From NCBI GenBank assembly GCA_965178585.1, contig OZ238267.1:2790001-2854000 (forward strand): a stretch of 64,000 nucleotides of DNA, given 5' to 3'. Source of the DNA: Marifrigoribacter sp965178585. GTDB taxonomy: Bacteria > Bacteroidota > Bacteroidia > Flavobacteriales > Flavobacteriaceae. Below the pieces are notes generated by a model, which saw only the letters and a list, made by a program, of their open reading frames with translations, ran no database searches and was not told the DNA's origin. How positions within the stretch are numbered: the first letter of the stretch is position 1; every line of letters begins with the position of its first letter. Below are positions 53,387 to 62,519 of this stretch, piece by piece. Both the position numbers and the translations under genes were made by a program.

Positions 53387-54133
53387 TTATATGATTTCAT
53401 ATAAAACAGGCTTACTTGGTGTTGCATCATTTTCAAAAGAAGCAATTTGAAGGTTTAACAAATAACTACCATCTAAAACTGTGTCTGGCACATAAATAAA
53501 CTCCGTAATCGTAGCATTCAATCTTGGAGAATTAGCAATATCCCAAAAGGCTTTATGTGCTAATAATTTTCCTTCGTCTCTTTCTTTATCTACCGAAGGC
53601 AAATCTATTAATAAATGATTGACTCCAACTTCTTTTACATACGCTGCCGCGTCTTCTAACAAGTATGGCCAATTGGTGTTGTCGTATTTTTTATTTTTCT
53701 TAAAATCACTATTTGGCAAGGTTCTAATAATTAAAGCTTTTGGTTTTTTTCCATTTAAAAGCATTTCAATTTGACGCTTTGTTATCACCAAATCTTCCCC
53801 TTTTGCTTCTGGCATAACAGTTATCAATTCTGCGTTAAAAAAGAAATTCTGAAGGGTTTTATTAATAGAATGAAATTCTGAAGTTATATGTCCTATACAT
53901 TCAGTATGAGTGCCATGTGCGTGTGGATTAAAAGCGATATTATTAAAATTAACAGAAGCACCTTCACTCACTTTACCAACCCAATCACCATCTTTTACAG
54001 GTTCTATTTTTGGTTCCATTAGATACCAAGCAATTGGATTGTTTTCTGAAGAAGCTAAGGTGATGGATATGTCCAAAGGTTTTGACAGGTCAACCTTTAT
54101 AAGTTTGTTTTCAATTTCAATAGTTGCAATCAT
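53387..54133 (-). CDS. Cyclase-family (kynurenine formamidase-like) hydrolase
   Basis: 248 residues. NPHAHGTHTECIGHI holds the metal-binding HxGTHxE-type motif, LIIRTLPNSD and NHLLIDLPSVDKERDEG follow. Members hydrolyse N-formylkynurenine or other amides; the substrate is unclear here because no other kynurenine gene is near. Confidence 0.85.
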   Translation of the reverse strand: MIATIEIENKLIKVDLSKPLDISITLASSENNPIAWYLMEPKIEPVKDGDWVGKVSEGASVNFNNIAFNPHAHGTHTECIGHITSEFHSINKTLQNFFFNAELITVMPEAKGEDLVITKRQIEMLLNGKKPKALIIRTLPNSDFKKNKKYDNTNWPYLLEDAAAYVKEVGVNHLLIDLPSVDKERDEGKLLAHKAFWDIANSPRLNATITEFIYVPDTVLDGSYLLNLQIASFENDATPSKPVLYEII

Positions 54134-54151
54134 GTTTTAAAAATAAGCATT

Positions 54152-55276
54152 TTATTCGACCATAAATAAGTTACTAGCAATTCCATCGCTTAAAAATTTA
54201 CCTTTTTCTGAAATTAACAATGTTTCATTTTCAATAACTAATAATCCTTCTGCTAATGGTTTCTTAGCTTGTGTCAATAAATATGTTGAGAAATCAACAC
54301 CAAAATCCTGACTTACTTTATTTAAAGAAACTCCCCACATAGTACGTAAACCAGTCATTAAATATTCGTTATATCGATCTGTTTTAGATAGAGTCTCCCT
54401 TTCAATCGGCAATTCATTTTTTTGAATTTGATTGATGTATTTAATGTTGTTATTAATATTCCAACTTCTTACTTTCCCATCAAATGAATGTGCTGAAGGT
54501 CCAATTCCTAAATAGGGTTTCCCTTGCCAATAAGCGGTATTGTTTTCTGAAAAATAGCCCTCTTTCCCAAAATTTGAAAACTCATAATTCACAAACCCTT
54601 CTTTATTCATTTTATCTAATAAAATTAAATATTGACGATGGGAGTTTGTTTCACTTACAGCAGGTATTTTACCCACTTCAATAAGTTTTTTAAGAGCGGT
54701 TTTTGGTTCTACAGTAAGTGCATAACTAGAGATATGTGGGACTCCATATAATAAAGCGGTATTTAAATTATCAATCCATTTATCGTCACTCATTCCAGGT
54801 ATTCCATAAATAAGATCGATACTTATGTTATTAAAATATTGAGTTGCGATTTTCAAACACTCTTTAGCTTCATTAGAATTATGAGCTCTATTCATCAATT
54901 TTAAATCTTCTTCAAAAAAAGATTGGATTCCTATACTTAACCGATTGATCTTAGTTTTTGAAAGCTGTAAAATTTTATTTTCGGTAAGGTCGTCTGGATT
55001 TGCTTCTAAAGTGATTTCAATATGATCTTCTACTTCAAAATTTTTATATACTTCATTTATGATACGATTTATTTCGGTTGTTTCTAATAATGATGGTGTT
55101 CCTCCACCAAAATATATTGTTTTAATTGAATCTGAAATTTCATCTTTCCGTAACTTTATTTCTTTACAAATAGAGTCGATTAACTCGTCTTTCCTTTTCA
55201 AACTTGTTGAAAAATGGAAGTCACAATAATAACAAGCTTGTTTACAAAATGGGATATGAATGTAGATTCCTGCCAT
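54152..55276 (-). CDS. hemW: Radical SAM heme chaperone HemW
   Basis: 374 residues. The radical SAM motif C11-x3-C15-x2-C18 lies in IPFCKQACYYCDF, followed by YFGGGTPSLLE and LTLEANPDDLTE-like segments. The length of about 375 and the short N-terminus fit HemW rather than the longer coproporphyrinogen oxidase HemN. HemW inserts heme into respiratory enzymes. Confidence 0.88.
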   Translation of the reverse strand: MAGIYIHIPFCKQACYYCDFHFSTSLKRKDELIDSICKEIKLRKDEISDSIKTIYFGGGTPSLLETTEINRIINEVYKNFEVEDHIEITLEANPDDLTENKILQLSKTKINRLSIGIQSFFEEDLKLMNRAHNSNEAKECLKIATQYFNNISIDLIYGIPGMSDDKWIDNLNTALLYGVPHISSYALTVEPKTALKKLIEVGKIPAVSETNSHRQYLILLDKMNKEGFVNYEFSNFGKEGYFSENNTAYWQGKPYLGIGPSAHSFDGKVRSWNINNNIKYINQIQKNELPIERETLSKTDRYNEYLMTGLRTMWGVSLNKVSQDFGVDFSTYLLTQAKKPLAEGLLVIENETLLISEKGKFLSDGIASNLFMVE

Positions 55277-55280
55277 TTAT

Positions 55281-55814
55281 TTAAAAATGAAACTTTTTAG
55301 CATTAATAATATGCTGCAAGTGATGTTTACAATGCCAATCGTAAATACAAAGGTTTTTTTCTAAGGTTACAGTTTCATTCCCGTCAGGATGAATAAATGT
55401 TTTTTTAAAATCATCCTCTGTCATTTTTTTTAATAAAAAAACCCAGCGTTGATGGATTATTTTTAACAAATCTAAAGACTCATTTATATCGTAATAAATA
55501 GTATCTGGTAATTCTGCCCATTTTGCTTCTTCGTAGGGTTTAATGATTGGATTGTCTTCTGTTAAAGCTAATTTAAAACGTATCACACTATTCAGATGGC
55601 TATCTGCACAATGATTTACAATTTGCTTAATATTCCAACCATTGGGTCTGTATTTGTGTGCTAATTCCTTTTTTTGAAGTCCTTGGATTTCATTTTTAAC
55701 TTGTATTGGGAATCCTTCAAGAGTTTGAATCCATTCTGAAATATGATTATTTGTTATCACATTTGGAAAATCGACTTTCCCAGTTGGAAATTTTAAAACT
55801 TCTAGATCCTGCAT
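55281..55814 (-). CDS. DinB/YfiT-like metal-binding protein
   Basis: 177 residues. RPNGWNIKQIVNHCADSHLNS and IYDWHCKHHLQHI hold the histidines of the DinB/YfiT four-helix fold, and the surrounding text matches the YfiT subgroup. A thiol-transferase or hydrolase role is assumed for the family. It lies 4 bases from both neighbours' reading frames. Confidence 0.88.
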   Translation of the reverse strand: MQDLEVLKFPTGKVDFPNVITNNHISEWIQTLEGFPIQVKNEIQGLQKKELAHKYRPNGWNIKQIVNHCADSHLNSVIRFKLALTEDNPIIKPYEEAKWAELPDTIYYDINESLDLLKIIHQRWVFLLKKMTEDDFKKTFIHPDGNETVTLEKNLCIYDWHCKHHLQHIINAKKFHF

Positions 55815-55818
55815 TATT

Positions 55819-56373
55819 TTATTTTTTTACTCGTCCTTCATTTTGTTTTACAAAAGCAGACCATCCAGTATAACTCTTTCCAATCTGCACTTTTCCTGCA
55901 TTGTAAAAATGACAAACAGCCGCTGCCAACCCATCAGTACTATCCAAATTTTTAGGAAGCTCTTTTAATTGCAATAAGCTTTGTAACATTCTCGCTACTT
56001 GTTCTTTACTAGCATTACCATTTCCTGTTATAGCCATTTTTATCTTTTTAGGAGCATATTCTGTAATCGGAATATCTCTAGAAAGCCCTGCTGCCATTGC
56101 TACTCCTTGGGCTCTTCCCAATTTTAACATAGATTGTACATTCTTTCCAAAAAAGGGAGCTTCTATTGCAATTTCATCAGGATGATAGGTATCTATAAGC
56201 TCTATGGTTCTTTCAAAAATCAATCTTAAACGCACATAATGATCTTCGTACTTTTTTAACTGAAGCTCATTTAGTTGTAAAAAATGCATTTTTTTATTCA
56301 CTACTTTAATAAGTCCAAAACCCATAATAGTAGTTCCAGGGTCAATACCGAGTATAATTTTATCAGAATTCAT
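55819..56373 (-). CDS. ruvC: Holliday junction endonuclease RuvC
   Basis: 184 residues. D11 in LGIDPGTTIMGFG, Glu in EIAIEAPFFGKNVQSMLKLGRAQG and the late DGLAAAVCHFYNAG are the conserved acidic sites of RuvC. It resolves Holliday junctions with RuvAB. First gene of a tight minus-strand row running down to the GNAT gene. Confidence 0.95.
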   Translation of the reverse strand: MNSDKIILGIDPGTTIMGFGLIKVVNKKMHFLQLNELQLKKYEDHYVRLRLIFERTIELIDTYHPDEIAIEAPFFGKNVQSMLKLGRAQGVAMAAGLSRDIPITEYAPKKIKMAITGNGNASKEQVARMLQSLLQLKELPKNLDSTDGLAAAVCHFYNAGKVQIGKSYTGWSAFVKQNEGRVKK

Positions 56374-56419
56374 TTAATTTTTTAATTCTCAAATTAAAGA
56401 TTCACTAATTTAGCTTTTT

Positions 56420-57382
56420 ATGTTCGCACTAAGTCACAAATCTAAACAATATCTTTTGCTTGCCCTTAAAGTTTTAATTCTGACTTTTACTTTTGCATAT
56501 ATTTATTTGAAAATTTCACAAAATGAAACGATTAGCAGTGATTATTTTTTTAATAAAGTAATTAATAAAAATTCAATCGATTCAATTCTTGGGTTTTTAC
56601 TTTTAGCAGTTTTAAATTGGTTTTTTGAAACCCTAAAATGGAAAACGATTGTTTCTAAAATAAAACCCATTTCATTTTCTACCTCATTAAAACAAAGTTT
56701 AACTTCTTTAACAGTATCCTTAGCCACACCCAATAGAATAGGCGAATATGGAGCCAAGGCATATTTTTTTAAAAAGAATGAGCGAAAAAAAGTGATGCTT
56801 TATAACTTGTTTCATAATTCTTTTCAGATGCTTATAACTACTCTTTTAGGAATCATAGGTTTAATTGTAATTTTTAATAAGCATCAACTAATTAGCTTTT
56901 CAGAAAACACCTTAACTAAATTGGTAATTGCAGCAATTGTATTTTTTGGAATCGTTTTGTTGGGTTTTACTATTAGAAAAAAGCAATTTATTATTAAGGG
57001 GTTATCAATTTCAATTATCATCAACAAATTCAAAGAATTATCAATAGGAATAAAAATGAAAATGATTCTTTTTTCATTGGCTCGTTATCTAACTTTTAGT
57101 TATTTGTTTTTTCTATTATTACAATTTTTCGGAGCATCTATTAATTTGAATGAAACAGCACCGTATATTTTTTCTATGTATTTATTAGCTTCCATCATCC
57201 CAACACTTTCTATTTTTGACGTTATTATTAAAGGTGGTGTTGCAGTTTGGGTTTTTTATTTAATTGGAATTTCTGAAATTATTGTTCTGAACACGGTATT
57301 TTGCATGTGGGTTTTAAATTTTGTGATACCTTCCATGGTTGGAGGTTATTTTTTAATGACCTATAAACCCATTAGAAAATGA
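56420..57382 (+). CDS. Flippase-like (LPG synthase TM / UPF0104) membrane protein
   Basis: 320 residues with about eight membrane helices. NWFFETLKWKTIV, LTSLTVSLATPNRIGEYGAKAYFF and SIFDVIIKGGVAVW match the lysylphosphatidylglycerol-synthase transmembrane/flippase-like domain. It overlaps the following glycosyltransferase gene by 4 bases (ATGA), so both probably act on one lipid-linked glycan. Confidence 0.85.
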   Translation: MFALSHKSKQYLLLALKVLILTFTFAYIYLKISQNETISSDYFFNKVINKNSIDSILGFLLLAVLNWFFETLKWKTIVSKIKPISFSTSLKQSLTSLTVSLATPNRIGEYGAKAYFFKKNERKKVMLYNLFHNSFQMLITTLLGIIGLIVIFNKHQLISFSENTLTKLVIAAIVFFGIVLLGFTIRKKQFIIKGLSISIIINKFKELSIGIKMKMILFSLARYLTFSYLFFLLLQFFGASINLNETAPYIFSMYLLASIIPTLSIFDVIIKGGVAVWVFYLIGISEIIVLNTVFCMWVLNFVIPSMVGGYFLMTYKPIRK

Positions 57383-58497
57383 TTTACCTAGGAAGTATTT
57401 TATTGTTTTTTTATATAATCACCTTAGTAATATTACTAATAGGTTATCAGAATATAAAAGAATTTAAAAATAAAAAAACTATTCTTAAGACACTGTTTTC
57501 AATAATTATCCCTTTTAGAAATGAAGCCGAAAACCTTCCTGATTTAATAAAGACCATTGCTGATTTAAACTATCCCCCTAAATTGTTTGAAATCATTTTT
57601 GTAGATGATGATTCTAAAGACAGTTCAGTTAAAATAATTACTACAGAAAGTACTTTTCAAAATTATACTGTTATTAAAAACAATCGAAAATCTAATTCCC
57701 CAAAAAAGGATGCGATAACTGAAGCGATCTCTATCTCAAAATTCAATTGGATTATTACCACAGATGCTGATTGTGTATTACCTAAGAATTGGTTGCTAAA
57801 TTTTAATCAATTTATTAAAGAAAACAATCCAAATATGGTAGCTGGACCGGTTGGCTATAAAAAGAAAAAAGGGTTAATTAATTCCTATCAACAATATGAT
57901 AATTTTAGTCTACAAACAGTCACTATAGGAGGCTTTGGAATCAAGACTCCTCTTATGTGTAATGGAGCTAATTTAGCCTATCGGAAGAATGTTTTTCAAG
58001 ATGTTTCAGGTTTTTCTGGAAACGAATCTGTTGCTAGTGGAGACGATATATTTTTAATGGAAAAATTTAAAAAAATAGATAAAAATGGTATTCAGTTTAT
58101 AAAAAATAAAGGCTCTATAGTTTTAACTTCTGGCGAAAATTCTTGGAAAGATATTATTAGTCAAAGAATACGATGGGCTTCTAAAACATCTAAACAAAGC
58201 AACATAATTACTCAACTTATAGGTTTGGTTGTTTTTTTGACTAATTTTTTTATGCTTATAGGAATAGGGTATTGTTTCTACAAGTATACATTTATAAATT
58301 TCTTATTAGGTTTTATCCTTACTAAAACAATTGCGGATTTTATTTTCAATTCTCAAATGGTTTCTTTTACTAGATTCAAAAACAAACCTTTACACTATAT
58401 AGCAAGTTTTTTTATATATCCTGTAATTACAACTATTGTAGTTTTAAACTCCAAGTTTGGATCTTATAATTGGAAAGGAAGATCCTTCAACAAATAA
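57379..58497 (+). CDS. Family 2 glycosyltransferase, membrane-bound
   Basis: 372 residues. An N-terminal membrane helix precedes the GT-A domain: FSIIIPFRNEAENLPDLI, FVDDDSKDSS, TDADCVLPKNW and SQRIRWASKTSKQS (the QxxRW-like motif). Three C-terminal helices follow. It should transfer a sugar at the inner membrane face. Coupled to the flippase-like gene upstream. Confidence 0.9.
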   Translation: MIYLGSILLFFYIITLVILLIGYQNIKEFKNKKTILKTLFSIIIPFRNEAENLPDLIKTIADLNYPPKLFEIIFVDDDSKDSSVKIITTESTFQNYTVIKNNRKSNSPKKDAITEAISISKFNWIITTDADCVLPKNWLLNFNQFIKENNPNMVAGPVGYKKKKGLINSYQQYDNFSLQTVTIGGFGIKTPLMCNGANLAYRKNVFQDVSGFSGNESVASGDDIFLMEKFKKIDKNGIQFIKNKGSIVLTSGENSWKDIISQRIRWASKTSKQSNIITQLIGLVVFLTNFFMLIGIGYCFYKYTFINFLLGFILTKTIADFIFNSQMVSFTRFKNKPLHYIASFFIYPVITTIVVLNSKFGSYNWKGRSFNK

Positions 58498-58574
58498 GTT
58501 AAACATCGATATTTTTTAAAAATTAGCATTGTAAAATTATTTTTTTACCTTTAACCGTACCAAATCCTAACAAA

Positions 58575-59456
58575 ATGAAACACCTACTTTCATATTCATT
58601 GGTTGTATTCTTATTATTTACAACTCATTTATTCGCACAGAAAACCTATACCGTAGAAGGAAATACTATTGAATTAAAAACTGAAGTAGAAGGTCCATTA
58701 GCTCTTTTATGGAATATTACAGATGAGAAATATCGCTATTTTGTAATGAAGGAAGAGACCATTATAGAATTAAAAAACACAAAAATAGATAAAGATTATC
58801 AAGAAGAATACAAACAGGAACTTCAAAAATTAACAAGTGACTCACCTATTGAAGTTGATAAATTAAAATTTACAAAAGCTAGTTTACGAGATTTTGTAAA
58901 CAACTATAATAAAAGTAAAGATCCAAATTATGTCGTTGAAGGAAATAACATTAGGTTAAAAACACGTTTAGGTGCATTTGTAGGAATAAGCAATGCTGTT
59001 TATTCTGCTAATCCAAATAACGAAATGCTTCCTACAATGGGTGCAGAATTTGAAATTGTTGACCATAATTTACTAAAAAGACATTCGCTAGTAGTACGAT
59101 TTAAACAAACCTTTGAAAGTTCTGACTATAAATATTCTGCTTCTCAATTTTCATTGAACTATCGCTTTAAATTTGTAAAAAAGACGAAGTTAGATGTATT
59201 TGTTAATGTGAAAATTGCAGGTTATAATTATGAAAGCAAGCAAGTAGAAGTTACAGACCCGGATGATGGAGAAGTATATTTCACCACTGCTTCCGATGGA
59301 ACATTTGAAGCCTTATTAAACTTTGGAGTAGGTGCAGATTATGCTTTAGGTAATGGTTATTTAACCTTTACGTATAATGACTTCGTTAGTATTGTTCAAG
59401 AATCTAACAGTGAGTTTCCATTAGATTTTTCCTTAGGATATAAGTTTAACCTTTAG
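58575..59456 (+). CDS. Exported beta-rich protein, probable outer membrane barrel
   Basis: 293 residues with signal peptide (ending HLFAQ). Two related segments begin YTVEGNTIELKTEV and YVVEGNNIRLKTRL. The second half alternates polar and aromatic residues and ends in F-N-L after SLGYKF, as in outer membrane beta-barrels. No family recognised. Its 3' end overlaps that of the convergent gene by 4 bases. Confidence 0.65.
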   Translation: MKHLLSYSLVVFLLFTTHLFAQKTYTVEGNTIELKTEVEGPLALLWNITDEKYRYFVMKEETIIELKNTKIDKDYQEEYKQELQKLTSDSPIEVDKLKFTKASLRDFVNNYNKSKDPNYVVEGNNIRLKTRLGAFVGISNAVYSANPNNEMLPTMGAEFEIVDHNLLKRHSLVVRFKQTFESSDYKYSASQFSLNYRFKFVKKTKLDVFVNVKIAGYNYESKQVEVTDPDDGEVYFTTASDGTFEALLNFGVGADYALGNGYLTFTYNDFVSIVQESNSEFPLDFSLGYKFNL

Positions 59457-59935
59457 TCACTAGTTTTTATAACTAAAGGAAGTTTAAATGTTGTTTTTAC
59501 AGGAATCCCCCTTTTATATGCTGGAGCTATAGGTTGTAAGGAATCAATTCCGTTTAAAATTTGTGCTTTTAATAAAGGAACTTGAGCTTTTAATAAACTA
59601 TCAATAACCATTGAAGTAATCGAAAGTTTTCCCTTTTCATCTACTATAAAATCTAACAATAGTGTTTCGTTAAGATCACTAGTAACGATTGTGTTTTCTG
59701 AGTTTATAGATTGATAAATATGAGAAGATAGTGTTGTTTCAAAACAACTTTTTTGTTTATTTTTTTCAGATAAGCCTTCACAGTTTATGAAAACAGGATA
59801 TTGGTCAACATCTTTCCAATTGATTGATTTAACTTCATCTTCAAGAAATGTTTCAGACGAAATTTTTTCGGTTTCAAAAAGTTGACAAGATTGAAATAAG
59901 ATACATAAAACAATAAAAACTAACCCGTTTTTCAT
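59453..59935 (-). CDS. Lipoprotein with TonB-C-like ending
   Basis: 160 residues. Lipobox LFQSC (Cys17). The text DQYPVFINCEGLSEKNKQKSC, then LDFIVDEKGKLSITSM and GIPVKTTFKLPLVI, resembles the TonB C-terminal-like domain found at the end of flavobacterial M56 proteins. It lies 15 bases behind the thioredoxin-like gene. Confidence 0.7.
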   Translation of the reverse strand: MKNGLVFIVLCILFQSCQLFETEKISSETFLEDEVKSINWKDVDQYPVFINCEGLSEKNKQKSCFETTLSSHIYQSINSENTIVTSDLNETLLLDFIVDEKGKLSITSMVIDSLLKAQVPLLKAQILNGIDSLQPIAPAYKRGIPVKTTFKLPLVIKTSD

Positions 59936-59949
59936 TTTATTCTTATTTA

Positions 59950-60474
59950 TTATTCCTTCCCTTTTGTTTGTTCTACATATTCATTCCATTTCATATCTTT
60001 ATAAATATCATCACCTAGATAAGTTACCATTTTAAGCATTTCATTTGCTTTTCTATAACCTGGTATCACGGATAAAACCTCTAAATCTTCATTTAAATAC
60101 ACAAAAGTTGGGTAGCTCAATTTTCCTTGCATAAGACTAGCAGGCAATTCATTATAACCTCTCCTTCCTTTATTTACAAAATTAAACTCCTTCTCTTTAA
60201 AAACTAACGTACCTTTATCTTCCCCGTCTAATTTCACACTATAGAATTCTTTATTAAGATATTCAATCATATCTTTATCTTTAAAAGTAGTAGCATCCAT
60301 TTTTTTACAATAGCCACACCAATCTGTGTAAACGTCAATAAAAATCTTTTTCGGCACCTTTTTGTTAGCAGCTTCGGCTTCTTCGATAGTCATCCAATTT
60401 ATTTCTTGAGCTTCAATAGTTGAAAAGCTAAAAAGAATTAATAAAATTGAGAATAGTAAGTAATTATTTTTCAT
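59950..60474 (-). CDS. Exported thioredoxin-like protein
   Basis: 174 residues from ATG 60474; the longer frame adds twelve residues ahead of a clear signal peptide (MKNNYLLFSILLILFSFS). IFIDVYTDWCGYCKKMDATT carries the WCxxC redox site and SYPTFVYL the cis-proline. A periplasmic thiol reductase or oxidase is expected. Confidence 0.88.
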   Translation of the reverse strand: MKNNYLLFSILLILFSFSTIEAQEINWMTIEEAEAANKKVPKKIFIDVYTDWCGYCKKMDATTFKDKDMIEYLNKEFYSVKLDGEDKGTLVFKEKEFNFVNKGRRGYNELPASLMQGKLSYPTFVYLNEDLEVLSVIPGYRKANEMLKMVTYLGDDIYKDMKWNEYVEQTKGKE

Positions 60475-60534
60475 AGGATAAAAATAATAAAACCCTGTAA
60501 ATAACCACATAAGAATTTAGTTTATTACATAAAT

Positions 60535-60569
60535 GCAAAAAAGCCAAATTGAAAATCAATTTGGCCTTT
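60535..60569 (-). terminator. Terminator of the second BlaI/M56 operon
   Basis: GCCAAATTGA (60543-60552) and TCAATTTGGC (60556-60565) form a perfect 10-bp stem with a TTTTTT run on the minus strand, just below the M56 stop. Confidence 0.9.
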
Positions 60570-60591
60570 TAAATATCTAAAAAAACACCTT

Positions 60592-62040
60592 TTATTCAAT
60601 TTCAAAAACTATCGGTAATGAATATTGAACCCCTACTTTTTTTCCTTCATGCTCTCCAGGTAACATTTCTGGTAAACTACTAATTACTCTAATCGCTTCT
60701 GATTGTAACTCTTTATATTGAGATTTTGCAAGAACATTAGTAACTTTCCCTGTATTATCTATTTTAAATTTTACTGCAATACGCTGCCTTCCTGAAATTT
60801 CACTATTAGAGACTTTAGTATTGAATTCTGACCCAACAAATTGCATAATATTTTGAGTAAAACATTTTTTTAGTTCCTCATTATCTCCTGTACATCCAGG
60901 ATAGGTAGGAACTTTTTGAATCACACCAAAAGGAATTTCTATAACATCTTTTACTTCATCATAATAAGGGCTTTCTAATTTATTCCCATCGGTTAAAACC
61001 ATTAATGATTTTAAGGCTAATTCTTCCTCTTTAGTTATTTCGCCTTTTACAGCAATAGATTCTTTTAAAGCTTCAATGTTTTTTAGAATGTCACTCTTTG
61101 ACGAGGTAGTGGTTTTTGAAACTTGATTAGTATCTGCTTGAGCATTGGTTTCTTGAGTACATGAAGTATAAACTAACATGACACCTATGATAGGAACTAA
61201 TAATAAATACTTTAATTGATTGATTTTGTTTTGTTTTAAATTTGATTTCTGTAACATAATAATTCGTTTTTTGATTAATGAATGATTGAAAAATGTATTG
61301 ATAAATGAAATGGATTCGGTTTTAAACACTTGTGATAGTAATCCATTGTAATATTCTTTTTTCCCTCTTAAAGAAGCGGCTTTTTCATCGGCAATAAACT
61401 CTTGTAATAAAACCATTTTACTTTGATATAAATAAACCAAAGGATTGAACCAAAATATGATCTTTATGAATTCGAAAAACAGTAAATCGATTGAATGATA
61501 TTGTTGAATATGGATTTTTTCATGTACAACAATGGTTTCTTTTTGTTTTTTGGAAAGATCTTCTCCAATAAAAATGATGTTTAAAAATGAAAAAGCAGTA
61601 TCTGTATTTGGTAAACTTATTACAGAAGTTCCGTTTAAATTTATAGAAACTCCTACTTGTTTTAATTGATAGATTTTATAAAGCTTATAACATAAATTGC
61701 ACAATGCAAGTAGCATACCTAGTAACCAAATAAGTTGAATAATTAGTGAAATATTAATTGCTGAAGTCCCAGCAATTGTAATTTCACTTAAGGTTTCGGA
61801 AGCAATATATTCAGATGATGTTCCTCCTAACATAACTGCAGGAAGTTGAATTATATATTCTTCAGGAATACTATTTCTAATGAATTCAATTTTAATTAGA
61901 GGTAAAATAAAGCTTAAAATAGGAGTCGCTAATAAATAAACTCGATTCCAATTAAATTTCAATTCCTTTTTTAGAAATACATCATAAGCTACTAAAAACA
62001 ATAACTGAAAAACTAATATTTGAAGAATATAGTGAATCAT
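60592..62040 (-). CDS. M56 (BlaR1-like) sensor protease with TonB-like tail
   Basis: 482 residues. Helices near 5-22, 36-52, 98-115 and 278-295; zinc motif H173-E174-x-x-H177 in VVHEKIHIQQYHS, followed by LLQEFIADEKAASL. After the last helix an Ala/Ser-rich linker leads to a TonB C-terminal-like domain (FKIDNTGKVTNVLAKSQY, then YSLPIVFEIE). The tail differs completely from the proline-rich tail of the other M56 protein (24890-26359), so the two should sense different things. Its start overlaps the BlaI stop by 4 bases. Confidence 0.88.
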   Translation of the reverse strand: MIHYILQILVFQLLFLVAYDVFLKKELKFNWNRVYLLATPILSFILPLIKIEFIRNSIPEEYIIQLPAVMLGGTSSEYIASETLSEITIAGTSAINISLIIQLIWLLGMLLALCNLCYKLYKIYQLKQVGVSINLNGTSVISLPNTDTAFSFLNIIFIGEDLSKKQKETIVVHEKIHIQQYHSIDLLFFEFIKIIFWFNPLVYLYQSKMVLLQEFIADEKAASLRGKKEYYNGLLSQVFKTESISFINTFFNHSLIKKRIIMLQKSNLKQNKINQLKYLLLVPIIGVMLVYTSCTQETNAQADTNQVSKTTTSSKSDILKNIEALKESIAVKGEITKEEELALKSLMVLTDGNKLESPYYDEVKDVIEIPFGVIQKVPTYPGCTGDNEELKKCFTQNIMQFVGSEFNTKVSNSEISGRQRIAVKFKIDNTGKVTNVLAKSQYKELQSEAIRVISSLPEMLPGEHEGKKVGVQYSLPIVFEIE

Positions 62041-62402
62041 TTTTTTTCTTTTTTATTGATTTCCTGCAAAATTGATTCCATTTCGGAAACACTAATGTCA
62101 TTTTTTTTCATAAAAAAAGAAACCATACTTTTAAAAGAACCTTGAAAGTAGCCATCTTTTAATTTTTGAATTGAACTATTGCTATAATCTGCTTTACTAA
62201 CAATTGGAAAATAAACATGACCTCTACCTTGTTTTCTATAATTTACAAATCCTTTACTTTCTAATATCCTAACAATAGTTGAAACTGTGTTGTTTGCAGG
62301 TTTTGGTTTTGGAAATTCTTCTACTATCGAAGCTACATTTGCTTCTTCTAATCTCCATAGAATTTGCATTATATCTTCTTCTGCTTTTGTCAATTGTTTC
62401 AT
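62037..62402 (-). CDS. BlaI/MecI/CopY-family repressor, second copy
   Basis: 121 residues, the same length as the first copy. KQLTKAEEDIMQILWRLEEANVASIVEEF and PANNTVSTIVRILESKGFVNYRK form the winged helix; YFQGSFKSMVSFFMKKNDISVSEMESIL the dimer region. It should repress itself and the M56 gene through the palindrome at 62440-62477. Confidence 0.92.
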   Translation of the reverse strand: MKQLTKAEEDIMQILWRLEEANVASIVEEFPKPKPANNTVSTIVRILESKGFVNYRKQGRGHVYFPIVSKADYSNSSIQKLKDGYFQGSFKSMVSFFMKKNDISVSEMESILQEINKKEKK

Positions 62403-62439
62403 TTAAATAATAAGTATTAATTATTGTTATTGGACAAAT

Positions 62440-62477
62440 ATAACTAAAATATTAGTTTAAACTAATTTTTTAGTTAT
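62440..62477. promoter_or_regulatory. 38-bp near-perfect palindrome ahead of the second blaI-like gene
   Basis: The left half ATAACTAAAATATTAGTTT and the right half AAACTAATTTTTTAGTTAT are reverse complements in 18 of 19 positions. It contains repeated AACTA/TAGTT half-sites and an inner perfect palindrome ATTAGTTTAAACTAAT (62451-62466). It lies 38 bases above the blaI-like start and 42 bases before the divergent DUF456 gene, so it may control both. Confidence 0.7.
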
Positions 62478-62500
62478 AGATTAATTGTAACAAAATTTCA

Positions 62501-62508
62501 TACTTTCG
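62501..62508 (+). promoter_or_regulatory. -7 box TACTTTCG for the DUF456 gene
   Basis: TACTTTCG differs from TAnnTTTG in one base and lies 11 bases before ATG 62520, giving a very short leader. Confidence 0.45.
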
Positions 62509-62519
62509 TCTTATCAAGT

